From Cryptomeria japonica (Eukaryota; Streptophyta; Pinopsida; Cupressales; Cupressaceae), in NCBI RefSeq assembly GCF_030272615.1, contig NC_081414.1, positions 780,742,119 to 780,806,118 of the forward strand: a stretch of 64,000 nt of DNA, in the 5' to 3' direction. Within the stretch, counting starts at the first letter, position 1. Each line of letters begins with the position of its first letter. Positions 12,395 to 24,099 of the stretch are shown here, in pieces. The notes beneath the pieces were generated by a model. That model made no database searches. It was not told the DNA's origin and was given only the letters and a program-made list of their open reading frames with translations. The position numbers were made by a program, and so were the translations under genes.

Positions 12395-13553
12395 TCTTCA
12401 ATTCGATGAAGAACTTCCTGCCGGTGGAGCACTACTCTGTCCTGTCAGTGGAGTAATACTCTGTTCTGTCGGTGGGGTGTTGATTGGTTGTACCGGTGGA
12501 GGAGTATTCAAAATGTTTAGATCTTCTTTTCTAATCCATTGTTTTGAGAATTCTTGCTTTAGCTCTTCAACTTTTTCTTTCCCTTTCAAGCTAGGACTTT
12601 TTTTGTCTGTCGGTGATCCTTTACTTCTGTTGAATTTTGCAATATGCCCAATCTTGTTACATGCATAACAAGTTACATTATTTTTCTGATAGCTTTGCCA
12701 TAGCCTATGCCGGTTTGATTTCTACATTGATTAGATAAGTGTCCATATCTTCCACAAACATAACATCTTACATTCATTTTGCAATTTTTCAGAGTTATGA
12801 CCAACTTTGTTGCATTTTGAACATTGACCAGTGGGTGTGTTGATGTTCTGATAATTTATAGATCTACATTGATTTGCTCTATGACCATACTTATTACAGT
12901 TAAAGCATTTTCCATTGAATTTATAAGCATTAGGTTGTCTTACCGGTTTGCTGTGATCCTAAGTGTTTGCAGTACCGAAGCTTTCACCAACTTCAAAACT
13001 AATCCCATTAGTGTCACCATTAGGTTTCTGATTTTTCAACAAGTTACCATGTTCTTCTAAGCTTTTCTTGAATTTATCTTTGTGCTGATTTGTAGTATCC
13101 AATTCTCTTTCCAGGAATTCTTTCTGTCTCATGAGTTCATTTGAATCATTTTGAGTATGCATCAAATCTATGTTCAATAGGTCATTTTCATAGCTAAGTC
13201 TGGTGTTCTCATTTGCTGCATCACTTAATCTTCTAGTCAGATCTTCTTCATTCTTATTTCTATCTTCAATTTCTTTACAAAACCTCATAGTCATATTCTA
13301 CATTTCATTCTTTGTTTTCATGTTCTCTTGTTTGAGTTTGCCTATCATATCATTGAGTTTCCTTTTCATCATTTTCAAATTGCATTTTTTCACAAAGTTC
13401 TCTTCTCTTGTTTCTTGCAATGGTGAGATTTTCTTGAAGTGCCTGAATGATATCCTAAGCTGCCTTTAGATCATCTTCAAGTTTGATGTTTTTCAATTTC
13501 TCTGCATCATAGTCTGAGAGAGTTTCTTCAAGTTTCTTCATCAAATTTTCCAT
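12395..13553 (-). pseudogene. Element A ORF1: coiled-coil protein with four CCHC zinc knuckles (broken)
   Basis: Starts at ATG 13553 (MENLMKKLEETLSDYDAE), about 60 bases after the primer site. It is a long Glu/Lys/Leu coiled coil to about 12960, with a stop and frameshift. Then come four zinc-knuckle units: CFNCNKYGHRANQC (near 12880), CSKCNKVGH (near 12810, last Cys lost by frameshift), CYVCGRYGHLSNQC (near 12750), and CYACNKIGHIAK (near 12660, last Cys replaced by Asn). A Pro/Gln/Thr tail ends at 12398. Knuckles of this spacing bind RNA in retroelement gag proteins, so this is probably the packaging protein. Ordinary gag in B, C and E has one knuckle. About 300 bases separate it from ORF2. 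Confidence 0.78.
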
Positions 13554-13610
13554 CTCTACTGGTGTCAAGATCTTCCTCAAGTTGTTAGGATTCTGAAAAT
13601 AGAGGACCAA

Positions 13611-13622
13611 GCTCTAATACCA
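13611..13622 (-). other. Primer binding site of element A
   Basis: Minus strand reads TGGTATTAGAGC two bases inside the 5' LTR. It differs by one base from TGGTATCAGAGC, the complement of the plant initiator tRNA-Met 3' end used by many plant copia elements. Confidence 0.85.
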
Positions 13623-13624
13623 AT

Positions 13625-14401
13625 TGTTAGGATTCCCACAGATACTGAGAGGGGATGGTGAATCAGTATCTAACTGGTGAATAGAATTTCTTAACTTAAA
13701 ACATGTAGATCATATTATAACAGTACACCGATATGCAAGAAATAATGCAATAAACAAAAATGAAAGCAACCACATAAGAAACACACCATACCACAATGAT
13801 TTAACGAGGAAACCCAGTGTGGGAAAAACCTCGGTGGGATTTGTGACCTATAATATTTTCTTACTAGCCAATTAGAGAATCTTACTTACAAAAAGGGGGC
13901 CTGCACGTGTAGGAAGGCCAAGTGCCTAGAGCTCACTACTCAATGGGAAGTTTCACTAACTTACAATGTGGATTATACAAATCCAATAACTTGTACTGCT
14001 TTACAATAGCATCTTCAATGCCAGATTCAGTACCGGTTTCTACTCTGTTCTTTACATATACCCCTTAACCTATATTTCGCATAATAGGTCTACCTAATTT
14101 TGCCTCATTACCTTATCCACTACTTCTTACTAAATATCCTACAATGACTTCTTATATATATAAGTCATTTTACAATGATATCAAGTTGGCTTACAAAGTT
14201 TTTCAAATAACAAACAAAATATAATATATCAAAAATCCTGTTGGCCTCTGTGTCAGTGTCGGTGTTCTGAGTGCCAGTGTAGAGTGTGTTCTACTGATGC
14301 TGGTGTAATGCCTTGTTGGTGTAATAGGATTGTAAGGTTGCCATCAATGATAAAACCTTCAATCACCTTCAATGTCTCATTGGAGTGTGCATATGCCAAC
14401 A
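13625..14401 (-). repeat. Element A 5' LTR
   Basis: 777 bp, TGTTAG...CCAACA, pairing with 7757-8554. It is about 20 bp shorter, mainly because of an indel near the inner part of 'gtcggcctctgtgtcag'. Confidence 0.92.
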
Positions 14402-14406
14402 CTAGT
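14402..14406. repeat. Target-site duplication of element A, right copy (CTAGT)
   Basis: Matches CTAGC at 7752-7756 in four of five bases. Confidence 0.8.
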
Positions 14407-15000
14407 TGCATCCAGAATAGTTCTATTATTCCTTTCCACAACTCCATTTTGGTGAGGTGTTAGGGGTGTTGATAGTTGTCTTCTAATTCCACTCACTTCA
14501 CAAAATGTATTGAACTCCTCCTTGATCTGATCTTAAACATTTTATTTTCTTACCGGTTTCATTCTATACAAGAGCTTTGAATAATTTGAATTTCCCAAAA
14601 TCTTCAGATTTCTCCCTGAGAAATGTAACCCAACACATTCTAGAATAATCATCAATGATTAGCATAAAGTATCTATCTCCCTCTAGACTTCTTGTTCTTG
14701 TTGGACCACATAAGTCATTATGAATTAAATCAAGAACATCATTATTTTTCTCAGAAATACTCTTGAAAGTTGTTCTAACTTGCTTTCCCATTTGACATTT
14801 CTTACATACTAGATTATGAGGTCTTAAAATCTTAGGTAAATCCCTTACTTCTTTAGATGAACTAATATTTACAATGCAATCAAAATTCACATGACAAAGT
14901 GTTTTATGCCATAACCAACTTTCATCAATGTGTGCAGTCAAGCATGTCTTTTCATTGTTATTCAAATGAAAGATATTACCTCTAGTCTAATTACCAGTTG
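14402..15000 (-). pseudogene. Element B pol: integrase N-terminal and core part
   Basis: 14564-14965 encodes the zinc-binding region (SWLWHKTLCHVNFDCI, then CKKCQMGKQ) and the integrase core (DLIHNDLCGPTRTRS, LIIDDYSRMCWVTF). The catalytic Asp of DLCGP is present. Past a frame break the remaining core reaches the A insertion with ERNNRTILDAT-type residues, and the protein resumes at 7756. Its role is DNA integration of element B. Confidence 0.87.
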
Positions 15001-16363
15001 CAATTTCCAAACCAGTTCTATTCATGATTTTGCATTTACCATTCTTGAATTGTAACTAAAATCCTTTTTCAACTAATTGACCAACACTCAAAAGATTATG
15101 CTTCAAACCTTAAACATAATAAACATTGTTAGTATTGTGCTTACCATCAAAAGATATAGTGCCTTTTCCTCTGATCAAACAAGCTTTGTCATCTCCAAAT
15201 CTCACTAGACCTCCATTGTATTCTTGAAAAGATAAGAATTTACTTTTATCACTAGTCATATGATGTGAACATCCAGAATCTATAATCCACTCATCCTTTT
15301 CTTCAATTTTAGCTGCCAGGGCTTGCTCTATTTGTGTAACAATAGGTTCCGATTGATCTTCTATTATTGCAACAAAAGCCCATCCATTGTCTCCTGGTTC
15401 TTCATCAAAATCATCAATAACTCCTTCATCAACATAGTAACATGATTTATCTCTATTTTTCTTAAATATGTATCTCTGATATTCAAGGTTAGGCTTATAT
15501 GTTCTTTTACCTTCTTCTCTTAATCTTGCATGTCTCTCGAGACATCTAGATGCCATATGACGAATTTTATTGCAGTTAAAACATTTAAAAGGTACTTTTC
15601 CTTCATACTTACTTCCAATAGCACCTTTAGGCATTTTCCTTGCAAATAGTGCTTGAAGTTCTTCCAGTTCTTCATTTTCCTTCCTGATGTCTTCAAGTTC
15701 TCTTGCATAGATTTCTTTCCAATCAGATTTATCAGCTGATGATGTGTATGCTATAGTTGATGATGCTTTAAAAGCTAAATTTGTCTTAATATTAGCAATA
15801 GGACAAAATTCCTCAAGCTCAAATGTTGAAAGTTTTCCAACCAAGGTATCTCTAGATATTGATGTATTAGGCATAGTTCTCAACTCATTAATAGAAGTTA
15901 CTTTCATTTTGTATGCCGATGGAAATTCTCTTAAAACTTTAGAAACAATTTCATTAACCCTTTCCATAAAAGAAAAAATTCTTTCATCTTCTTCCATTTT
16001 CAAATTTTCATACCTGACCCAGAAGCATTCAAGTTTTGCAATTTTGACAATGGAATCACCTTCATTCAATGCCTCCAATTTATCCCAAATATCTTTAGCA
16101 ATTGATTGGTCTTATAATCCCATGATTTGTTGATCTAACAAGGTGCTCAAAAGTGCTTCTCTTGCTTTGCAATCATTCTCTTGATCTTTAGCCAATGTAG
16201 GTGGATTAGGTTGACTCTGTGTAGGACCAACATAACCATTCTGTGTAACATCCCATATGTCGTTTTCAATGCAATTTAGATGTGTCCCCATTCTGATCTT
16301 CCATATACCATAGTTAGTTACATCAAGTTTCAGACTGTCCTTCCTAAAATAGTTAGTTTCCAT
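15000..16363 (-). pseudogene. Element B gag and protease (near-intact, stops present)
   Basis: Starts at ATG 16363 (METNYFRKDSLKLDVTNYGI), 44 bases from the primer site. An in-frame stop lies near 16112; then 322 codons are open (16078-15110). The parts are a gag capsid-like region (MKVTSINELRTMPNTSI), a charged segment, one zinc knuckle CFNCNKIRHMASRC (15560-15600), and protease with intact catalytic motif IIDSGCSHHMT (15260-15295). The frame then leads into integrase. Gag packages element RNA, and protease matures the polyprotein. Confidence 0.88.
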
Positions 16364-16406
16364 AGAATCTCCTCAAGTTGTTAAACTTCTACAAAAAGAG
16401 AAATTG

Positions 16407-16418
16407 GCTCTTATAGCA
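16407..16418 (-). other. Primer binding site of element B
   Basis: Minus strand TGCTATAAGAGC, two bases inside the 5' LTR, with two mismatches to the initiator tRNA-Met complement TGGTATCAGAGC. Confidence 0.7.
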
Positions 16419-16420
16419 AT

Positions 16421-17475
16421 TGTTAGAACCTAGAGGCAACTAAGAACGGGGGGTGAATCAGTTGTCTAATAATTTCATCCTTAATATAACTTAATCAAAC
16501 TTGATACTTAATACTGGTAAACTAAACTTAATGTCAGTAAATAGATTAACAGTGAAACTTAATGCATGAAACAAAAAGAGAAACAACATCCATAACACAT
16601 AACACAAAGATTTGTACATGGAAACCCTGTAAGGGGAAAAACCATGGTGGGAAACCTTACCCACAATCAGATGATACTACTACAGATAGTATGTGTATAC
16701 AAATGGGGTCTGCACATGCAAAAAGGTCAGCTACCTAGAGCTCACTTCTCAATCACAAGACTGGGAGTCTCATTGACTACAATTGGATGATTAAATCCAA
16801 TGATAATGTACTGCTCAAAGTAGCATCTCCAATGTTGGATTTAGTACTGGTTAAACTCTGATTATCTCCTTTAAACCTTCCTTGAATCTTCAAATGATGT
16901 CTGTGTGAGTATCTCTTCTTGTATTTGCATATACCAAATATCACAACCTTACCATACCATAATACATACCCTACTATAATCTCATAAATGAGATTTTACA
17001 TATCTACCAAAACCTAAGACCAAATGTGTAGGTTGGGTCACTAAGAATATTTTAATAAAATCAATTACAATTAATTCAAGATGTGATGCATCATGTCAAC
17101 TCAACAACAATACTAATTGATTAAACCATCTCCATAACGTGTCGTACTGATCTAGAATAAATAGCATGTGCCGGTCCATAACCTAGACCAATTTGCCGGT
17201 AATAGCAAATATGTCAAGTCAATTAGACCAATAACCAAATCTCCAAAACCAAGTGTCCAAACCATTTCTTCGACATAACCAAGTGATCTCCAGATGATAA
17301 CAAGTCATCCTTAGTGTCAGTGAACAATATAACCTATCGGTGAACCAAATATTGATGACTGTGCATAATTCACTGAACTTGTCGATGAACATAACCAAAG
17401 ATCTCTAGAAGGATAAGTATTGATAAGTGTTGACATCAATAACGAAACCAATGCAACATATACATAATACCAATA
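16421..17475 (-). repeat. Element B 5' LTR
   Basis: 1,055 bp, TGTTAGAACC...CCAATA, pairing with 4131-5203. It has the block GTGGAAACCCTGTAAGGGGA near 16618. The perfect GTCTC duplication follows at 17476. Confidence 0.9.
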
Positions 17476-17480
17476 GTCTC
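17476..17480. repeat. Target-site duplication of element B, right copy (GTCTC)
   Basis: Identical to 4126-4130. Confidence 0.9.
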
Positions 17481-18066
17481 TATTAACTAAAGTGTTTACC
17501 ATTGTTCTCAATTCATTAATTGCAATTCCCTTCATCTTGTAAGCCAGTGGAAGGGCTCTCAAGACTTTGGAAACTATTTCATCTTCACTCAGAGATTCTC
17601 CACAACATTGAATTCCCATAACAATCTCATTTACTCTTTCCATAAATGTAGCAATTATTTCATTATCTTCCATCTCCATGTTCTCATATCTTACCTGGTA
17701 ACCATCAAGTTTAGTAATTTTGACAGTAGGTTCACCTTCATTTAGAGTTTTCAATTTATCCCACATAACATTTTCCGATGATTTATGAGTCAACCCCATG
17801 ATTTGTTGATCAATGAGTGCACACAAGAGGGCTTCTCTAGCTCTGCAATCATTTTCAATATTCTTGTCAAAGTCTGCAAGAGGAGGATTGTCATATGCCT
17901 GATCATAAGGTGTATATCCTTTCTCGGTGATCTCCCAAATATCCTTGCCAAGACATCTAAGATGAGTCTCCATTCGGATTTATTATATCCCATAATTTGT
18001 TCCATCAAGCTTAGGGATTTCTCTTCTAAAAATAATTGCTAGTGGATTTGAAGTATTAGTTGCCAT
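17481..18066 (-). pseudogene. Element C gag, N-terminal part
   Basis: Starts at ATG 18066 (MATNTSNPLAI, then IPKLDGTNYGI), which is standard copia gag. Two stop codons replace the usual Trp-Lys after YGI. The frame is then open from 17973 (METHLRCLGKDIWEITEKGY) through MKGIAINELRTMVNTLVNRD, where element B interrupts it. The protein continues at 4130 with ILIGKLSAFELEEF. Joining the two sides gives the same segment order as the uninterrupted gag of E. Confidence 0.87.
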
Positions 18067-18110
18067 AGGATCTACCTCAAGCGGTTAAGCTTCTTTAAAA
18101 GAGGACCAAA

Positions 18111-18122
18111 GCTCTCATACCA
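18111..18122 (-). other. Primer binding site of element C
   Basis: Minus strand TGGTATGAGAGC, with one mismatch to the initiator tRNA-Met complement. Unusually, the C LTR does not start next to it; 206 bp intervene (18125-18330). Confidence 0.75.
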
Positions 18123-18124
18123 CT

Positions 18125-18330
18125 TGTTACAATCTAGGGTTGCCATTTCTCAAAAAGATCGACCTGTCAATGCTCGATATAACCACTAGACTTATAGAAT
18201 CCATAGGAGGCTATTAAACCATGTCGTGAATCCCCACCAGGGACATTGGCCCACTACCAACAATCTCCCTCCTAGCATCACTTATCTTGTCCTACGTGAT
18301 TCAAACCTATGACCGAGCTCTGCTACAAAT
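18125..18330 (-). mobile_element. Short LTR-like (TRIM-like) segment between element C primer site and its LTR
   Basis: Begins TGTTACAATC and has CCAACA at 18257-18262, i.e. a 138-bp LTR-like unit with TG...CA ends. Next come a purine tract on the minus strand (AGGAGGGAGATTG, near 18262-18275) and a second primer-site-like TTGTAGCAGAGC (18317-18328) beside the C LTR. That is the layout of a miniature terminal-repeat element missing its own 5' LTR. No ORF. The origin is inference. Confidence 0.5.
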
Positions 18331-19410
18331 TGTTAGGATAACCAGTGGACATCTGAGAGGGGGGGTGAATCAGTTGGAAATAGATTATATTAATCAAACC
18401 ACTTTATAACCTTTAACTAGAGCACATAAACATTGAATACCAGGATAGCAGAAACTAATACCAGTAAGCAATAAAACTTAATAATGAAACAGAGAGTTAA
18501 CACAATGCAATTATACCACATAACACAATGATTTTTATGTGGAAAACCCAATAAAGGAAAAAACCATGGTCGGAAGTCTACTCATAGTCAGATGATACTT
18601 CTATATAAAGTATGTGATACAATAAGGGGCCTGCACATGCAGGAAGGCACACTGCCTAGAGTGTACTTCTCATTACAAAGTAGTCTCACTGACTAAAGAG
18701 AGGTTATAACCACCTCAAGATAATTAGACAAAAATCTCGAAGAATGAATTGCCAGAGATAGCATCTACCATGCCTGATTATAGTCTCGATTAAGCTCAAT
18801 ACCATAGGACTTTGACCTCATACTTAAACCCAATTCGATCACCTATGATCGACCACATCTCCTTCGCATATGATATTTAATTCCATGACCATGAACATAT
18901 TTCACCACCACAATCTACAATGAGATCTTACATCAATTTATACAAGCCCTAAGGCCTAAACCAATTAGGTCGGCCACCTAAAAGATATTACAATAAGATT
19001 ATTACATACATCCATATTACAATGATATGCCATGTCGGCTTAAGATCAAAACAATATTAATCAATCCATAAAGCATCTCGGTAACATGTATAGAACATGT
19101 TAACATGATATCGGTCCATAACCTAGATAGGTACCACACCTAATCTGGGTCCACCACACCAAAGTGATGTATCCAATCAATCGATCCACAATCAATGATC
19201 ACCTTCTATATCCTGAATTCCATCTAGAAGCCACACCAATACCACTTATGCATTTTGTCAAAGTTTCTTAGTAAAAGCTCTATCAGTAAAACCTTAAACC
19301 CTTACCAGTAACACAAGATCTTCTACTAGTAACTAAATATAACAGCTAGTGTTGACATCAATGACAAAACATCAATACAATACATAATCATTTCCTCCAT
19401 ATTCCCAACA
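18331..19410 (-). repeat. Element C 5' LTR
   Basis: 1,080 bp, TGTTAGGATA...CCCAACA. Its end matches 1-186, and its whole length is homologous to the LTRs of element E (24655-25225 and 29369-30621), so C and E belong to one family. Confidence 0.9.
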
Positions 19411-20122
19411 GTTGGGACCTACCCGATTAAGGGATTTGACTGCTACAACTGTTAGGAAAACAGCATTAAAATGATCAACATGTATCACCTTTGTGCTTGA
19501 TAAGATCCACTTCATTTATTCTCAATACATCAACAACACATTAACATAGATCTTCTCAGATTACCTCATAATCAAACTCTGAATATTTGCTCATGACCTC
19601 ATACACCATCTCATAGCTCATCACACTTTTGATAAAGATCAACTTAGTCGACTAACAACCTTGGAACAATTTCATAGGTTCAATAAATCTGGTCAATCTT
19701 GCACTACATGCTTTACTTATGTCGGCCACCAACATAACAAGCCAAAAATAAAACATTATGTGTACCAGTTAGATGTTCTTCTTGATTGCCTGCTTTGTAC
19801 ATCATAAATTGCTCATCCTATTGAATCTGTCATTGTGGTATGAAACATAGTTACCTGATACAATCTTCAACACTCTTGCAAAACCACATCACCTAACTCT
19901 TCATTGATTGCTCATACCAGTTTCTTGAATACAACTTTGTTCATGTTTACCAGTTGAAGTCCTATTTATTAGTCCACTGATAAACTGTCTCCTCTACCAA
20001 TCATGCTTTACCGGTTGGCATAAAAGGCTTAGATGACTATAAAAACATAGTTGCCATCAATGAGAACATAAAACAAGTCATGAATCAACCTATTACATCA
20101 AAACATCATCATCAAGCCAACC
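19411..20122 (-). repeat. Element D 3' LTR, part right of element C
   Basis: Matches about 31790-32513, e.g. 'ggacctaccc' with 'gattaagggatttgactg' at the start and 'aaaacatcatcatcaagcca' at the end. The final base of the CCAACA end is C here. Confidence 0.85.
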
Positions 20123-20145
20123 ATCTCCCCTTTGGCATTGATGGC
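20123..20145 (-). other. Polypurine tract of element D
   Basis: Minus strand CCAAAGGGGAGAT beside the 3' LTR, one G shorter than in the copia elements. 20146-20375 is its 3' untranslated region, with more purine runs and no ORF. Confidence 0.78.
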
Positions 20146-20375
20146 AACACTTAGGAAAATTTTTGTCTAAGTGTGCAATACAAAAATTAACTCAACTCAT
20201 GACACATACTCCCCCTTATAAATTACATTATTTTACAAAATTTACAAACATATATACTAGTACTCCCCATTACAATTCAAAATTTTGACTATACTACTAC
20301 TCTCCCTTTGACAACAATGGAAAAGGTAAGCAAATCTATGAAAGATAAATACAATATACATCAAAATTTGCATTA

Positions 20376-23300
20376 TCATATATAGATATAAGAGTTCAAA
20401 ATGTTATACAATTCCATCTTAGAATATGCATCTGCAAAATGAGACTTTAACTGCTTCAAATCATTATGCCAAGTTTCCAAAAGAGTGTCGGTTATCTCAA
20501 CATGTGTTCAGATTTGGCAAGCCATCTCCTCCATGGCATCAATTGTACTTATTTCAGGTGTAGCTAGAATAGATTTAGTTTCATTGTAGCCTCTCTACAA
20601 AATTTAAACCTTAGAGATCAAAAGTGTTTGTAGCTCCTGCAATGACTTGGTCCTTTTGACCTATTCATTCTCATAAGCTTTTAGCTTATGTTGAAGTTCA
20701 ACAACTGATCTACCATAAGTTATAGAAGAAACATTTAGGGGGCTAAACGATTGACTTATAACTTCAAGTTCCTTTTCAGCTTCATGTTTCCTTTTCATCA
20801 GATCATCACAAAATAATGCAAATTTTGCAACAGTGGAAATAATTTTACCTCTGGTTTCAATTGCATCTTTAATATGATCTTTATTAACCATCAGAGAAAC
20901 TTTGTCTTTATCAACATCATTCATCAACTACTCTAGTCTCTTCTTCTTAAACTCCTTTTCCACATTCAAATAAGTTGCATCTTTAAAAAATTGCATCTAT
21001 TCACCAGCTTCAGCAACCAATTGACCTAACTTATCAATCGGTGTAGACAATCTATTAGTATCTACCTCTAGTAACCGTCTAGACAAAATCTCAACTGTAC
21101 ATTATATAGTTTGAGCTTCTTTTTGCTAATCTTTCATTATTTTCTTCTTAGCTCTAGATTGCATGGCAATTGCAATATCCATTAGTTTTGTTGAACTCAA
21201 TGCATCCATATTGATGGGTCCTTGTATACTTAATGCATCGTCATCCTCATCATTATCAATTTTCTTCTTAGAGGTACATGATAGAGATATCACTTTAGGT
21301 TATGGTTTTAGTTCTTCCTCTTCTTTCTTATCTTTTGTCGTCTCCTTTTCTATTACTAGTGGTGTCTATGTATCAACTATTTGAGTGATTACCAGTGGCT
21401 ATTTCTTAGTCTGTTTTCTTCTCCTCTCTTTGGTTCTTGTTCTTTTTGTTCATTCATCTGAACATCTTCATTCTATATATCCTTAGTGTGATCTTTTTTT
21501 TCCTTCTCAATCCCAATTACCTTAACTTATGTATCATCATCTGAAACTATAACAGTTTCAGTTTGTACATTTACCAGTTTTGTCTTTTCTTCTTCATCTA
21601 CTGGTTGGTTCTCCATAACAATCTCATAAGGTGTAAAATCATTGATATCAACATTGTTCAGAATATCTTCTACCTTAAATTTCTCCAGTTACTCTTCTTC
21701 CTCATCAGGTATCAAACCAAGTAACTTCTTCAATATCTACTCAGTTTCCATATGAACTGATTGGGTCTCACCAATTAATAGTCTTGTCAACATTTTGTTA
21801 GATCTAAAAGATGATTTATCCTTTGCAAGAATTTCATCTATCTCCTCCTTTGTGGCTTCATGTTGCAAGTTTTTAATAATAAATTCTCTATCATGTATTA
21901 TGTCTACCTACCATCTAGAATCAAGCTTATCATACAAAGAATTTGAAGTCTTCCTTGGCAATTCGATTAGGGATTTACTATATTTATTCATCATAAAAAC
22001 AACTGCATCCTCTATCTACCTTTGTTCATCCTCACTAAACTTATCATACAGTTTATCCAAACCCTTAAGAACACCATATTCCTTAATATGCATTAACATC
22101 TTTTCAAAAGGTGTAAGCTTAGTTATTGGTTTATTGACGGATTTGATAGTAGATTCTCCTACAACCTTTGACATTTTTCCACTAAATCTTAGAGATTTCT
22201 TCTCACCTTCTGATTTAGTTTCTTCTTCATCATCGGTTGTCGGTACGTTAGGTGCAGTGGGCTTAATGACTTTATCGTTTCTCTTGAATTGTATCTTGGA
22301 AGGTTTCTCCTTCTTTGCCTCTACAAGTTTCTCCTTCTTGACCTCAACACTTCTTGTCTTCATACCTTTTTTGATACTAGTTGGGGCACTAGATGCTCCT
22401 ACTTGTTTAGCTTCAAACTTATCTCTAGCCTCTGCTATTGCCTCCTTAGTAAATCCTTATTGCTTAGCAAACTACTCAACTTCCTTTCTGACTTTCTTAG
22501 CAATTACCAATTCGGTAAGCTCAAAATGCACCTAAATAGATTTCTCCTTATAGGTTCCAAACCTCTCAGCAATAGTATCTACTAGTTGTGCTAGCAAGTG
22601 TTTAGAATAAGAAATTAAAATATCTTCTTCAACTTCATAGCCCATAGGCATCACCCAAGTTATCGTGGGATAAACTGCCTCCATCTAACATTTGTCTATG
22701 TCAACCAAAAAATAGATGGTATCCTCATATTTCTTAACAACTTATGTCTATATCCTCTCTCGTACATGCATCTTTTTTCTAAAAATATTTGAAATAACCC
22801 TAAGAAATCTTACCAAAATCATTACCTAACATCCTAATGTTGTTCTTTATCTGTAACAATACTGGTGTGTCCTTAGACAACTAAACATCACTGATACCAG
22901 GAAAGAAATTTTGAAAATAGAAGAACAATCCAACAATTAGTTGTCCAAATTTAAACTTTGGTCTTTTGTCTTTTTTGATGGATTCAAGATTGAGCACCAA
23001 CTGACTTCTCAATGCCTCAAAGAAATCATAATAAACATTTTCTTTGATCATCCGGTAAGCAGTATGGATGGCTATAGCAGGGATATTGTTCATCTTGTTA
23101 GAATGATATACCTGGTATCCTATGACCATTGAAGAAAATTTTACTACGAGATCATCAATCTCATTAACATTCATAGCTCTTCCATCCCATCGTGACTTGG
23201 TTAGATCAGCAACATCATTCTTAGGAACTGATCTCAGTACTAGAACTAAACTGGTGGAACACAATCTAATTACTACCTAAATTTCTTCCTTGGTGAACTT

Positions 23301-23654
23301 ATGTGGTCGATCAAGCCACATAAGCTGGTTATGCACATGACTCAAAACATATCTCACAAGATCATTTTAAAAATCATGAATAGAATTCAATGCATGGTGA
23401 AAACCTTTATCGGTAACCCTCCTATATTGATCAAATATATCAAAAATTCCAAGATCTTCCAACTTATAATGAATGTATGATCTAATATCCTCTACATTCA
23501 CAACTCCATATGGGACTCTAGATAGGGCTTCGATGGGATCGATTTTGGTGGATTTAAAAGGGTTCCTCTTAAACTATAGATGAGGCCTGACTATAACATC
23601 TACTAGATGTGGTGCATCCATCTTCAAAGATTCAAACTTAGAAATAGATAACAT
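20376..23654 (-). pseudogene. Element D ORF2: homologue of element A ORF2, function unknown (broken)
   Basis: Starts near ATG 23654 and ends at a TGA at 20376, so 3.28 kb against 3.34 kb in A. Several in-frame stops. Segments align in order with A: SRVPYGVVNVEDIRSYIHYK, VLSHVHNQLMWLDRPHKFTK, then FSSMVIGYQVYHSNK and KKDKRPKFKFGQLIVG (22881-23264). A Lys/Glu-rich region (22016-22363) with LTPFEKMLMHIKEYGVLKGL matches A's LDKLLNEITEEGKLKNVKKL. An acidic/Thr-rich linker and a helical coiled-coil tail (20661-20927) complete it. Two diverged copies keeping the same architecture suggest past selection on the protein. No catalytic motif is visible. Confidence 0.73.
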
Positions 23655-24099
23655 GATTTGTCAGTTAAATACCTTTCAACACTTCCACAGCTAGGGTTTC
23701 AACACTGAGAATACACTTTCACCAATTGCCAATCATAGATCACTCCAAATATTTTGTTAATCTAATCAAATGTTGCTCACACAATCTCTTCTATACTCTT
23801 ATCTCTCTTTGAGTGCTCTTAAGAATGAAAAGTGACAAATGATATTCAAAAATTCATTTTATTTGCTCTGTCACATTAAATGCTATTCCTGGTTGTATAA
23901 ACAAACAAACCCTAAAACACCATTCAACATACTACCTATTCTCATATCACATCAAACCTACCTATTTGATCATAAAAAAACTTTAGAATATCATAATGCA
24001 TCAAGATATGTAGATTTATCTTATCGCATATCATATAGGGGAGTTCAGAAATGGATCTGACATTAAGCTCTCGCTAAGCCTTTTAACAACTTAGTTTTT
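23655..24099 (-). other. Element D spacer between ORF1 and ORF2
   Basis: About 450 bases with no supported frame. It corresponds in position to the ~300-base ORF1-ORF2 spacer in element A (12092-12394). Confidence 0.5.

Larger units (their letters stand above)
7757..14401 (-). mobile_element. Non-autonomous LTR element A with two non-pol ORFs
   Basis: 6,645-bp minus-strand element: 5' LTR 13625-14401, primer site 13611-13622, ORF1 (coiled coil plus four zinc knuckles), ORF2 (about 1,100 codons), polypurine tract 8555-8577, 3' LTR 7757-8554. I found no protease, integrase, RT or RNase H motif. ORF1 and ORF2 are both homologous to the two ORFs of element D and arranged identically. It is inserted into element B's integrase with a near-perfect 5-bp duplication. 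It resembles a large retrotransposon derivative (LARD) but with conserved coding capacity, so it probably borrows copia enzymes. Confidence 0.9.
4131..17475 (-). mobile_element. Copia LTR retrotransposon B (hosts element A)
   Basis: Complete minus-strand copia element inserted into element C's gag. It has LTRs at 4131-5203 and 16421-17475, a tRNA-type primer site, gag, protease, integrase, RT, RNase H and a polypurine tract. Perfect GTCTC duplications flank it. Removing element A (7757-14401) leaves about 6.7 kb. Its LTRs look similar over most of their length by eye. Coding parts have scattered stops, fewer than in C. Confidence 0.92.
1..19410 (-). mobile_element. Copia LTR retrotransposon C (3' end cut by window edge; hosts element B)
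   Basis: Minus-strand Ty1/copia element. Reading from high to low coordinates it has a 5' LTR (18331-19410), primer site, gag, protease, integrase, RT, RNase H, polypurine tract and the last 186 bases of the 3' LTR. Element B (4131-17475) splits its gag. The element itself lies inside the 3' LTR of element D, because sequence right of 19410 matches the middle of D's 5' LTR. The domain order integrase before RT is the copia order. All coding parts carry stops and frameshifts, so it is dead. Confidence 0.9.

Noticed and set aside
7700-14450. Reading element A as an intron of a host gene
   Set aside because: It has LTRs, primer site, polypurine tract and a target duplication, and it interrupts a copia integrase, not a host exon.
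18300-18328. tRNA-like 3' segment (GATTCAAACC... on the plus strand)
   Set aside because: Only a T-arm-like stretch beside a primer site; no cloverleaf can be built. Best explained as part of an LTR-element leader.
21795-22535. 246-codon plus-strand ORF, Ser/Leu/Phe-rich
   Set aside because: Antisense of element D ORF2's Lys/Glu-rich region; the minus-strand reading matches element A.
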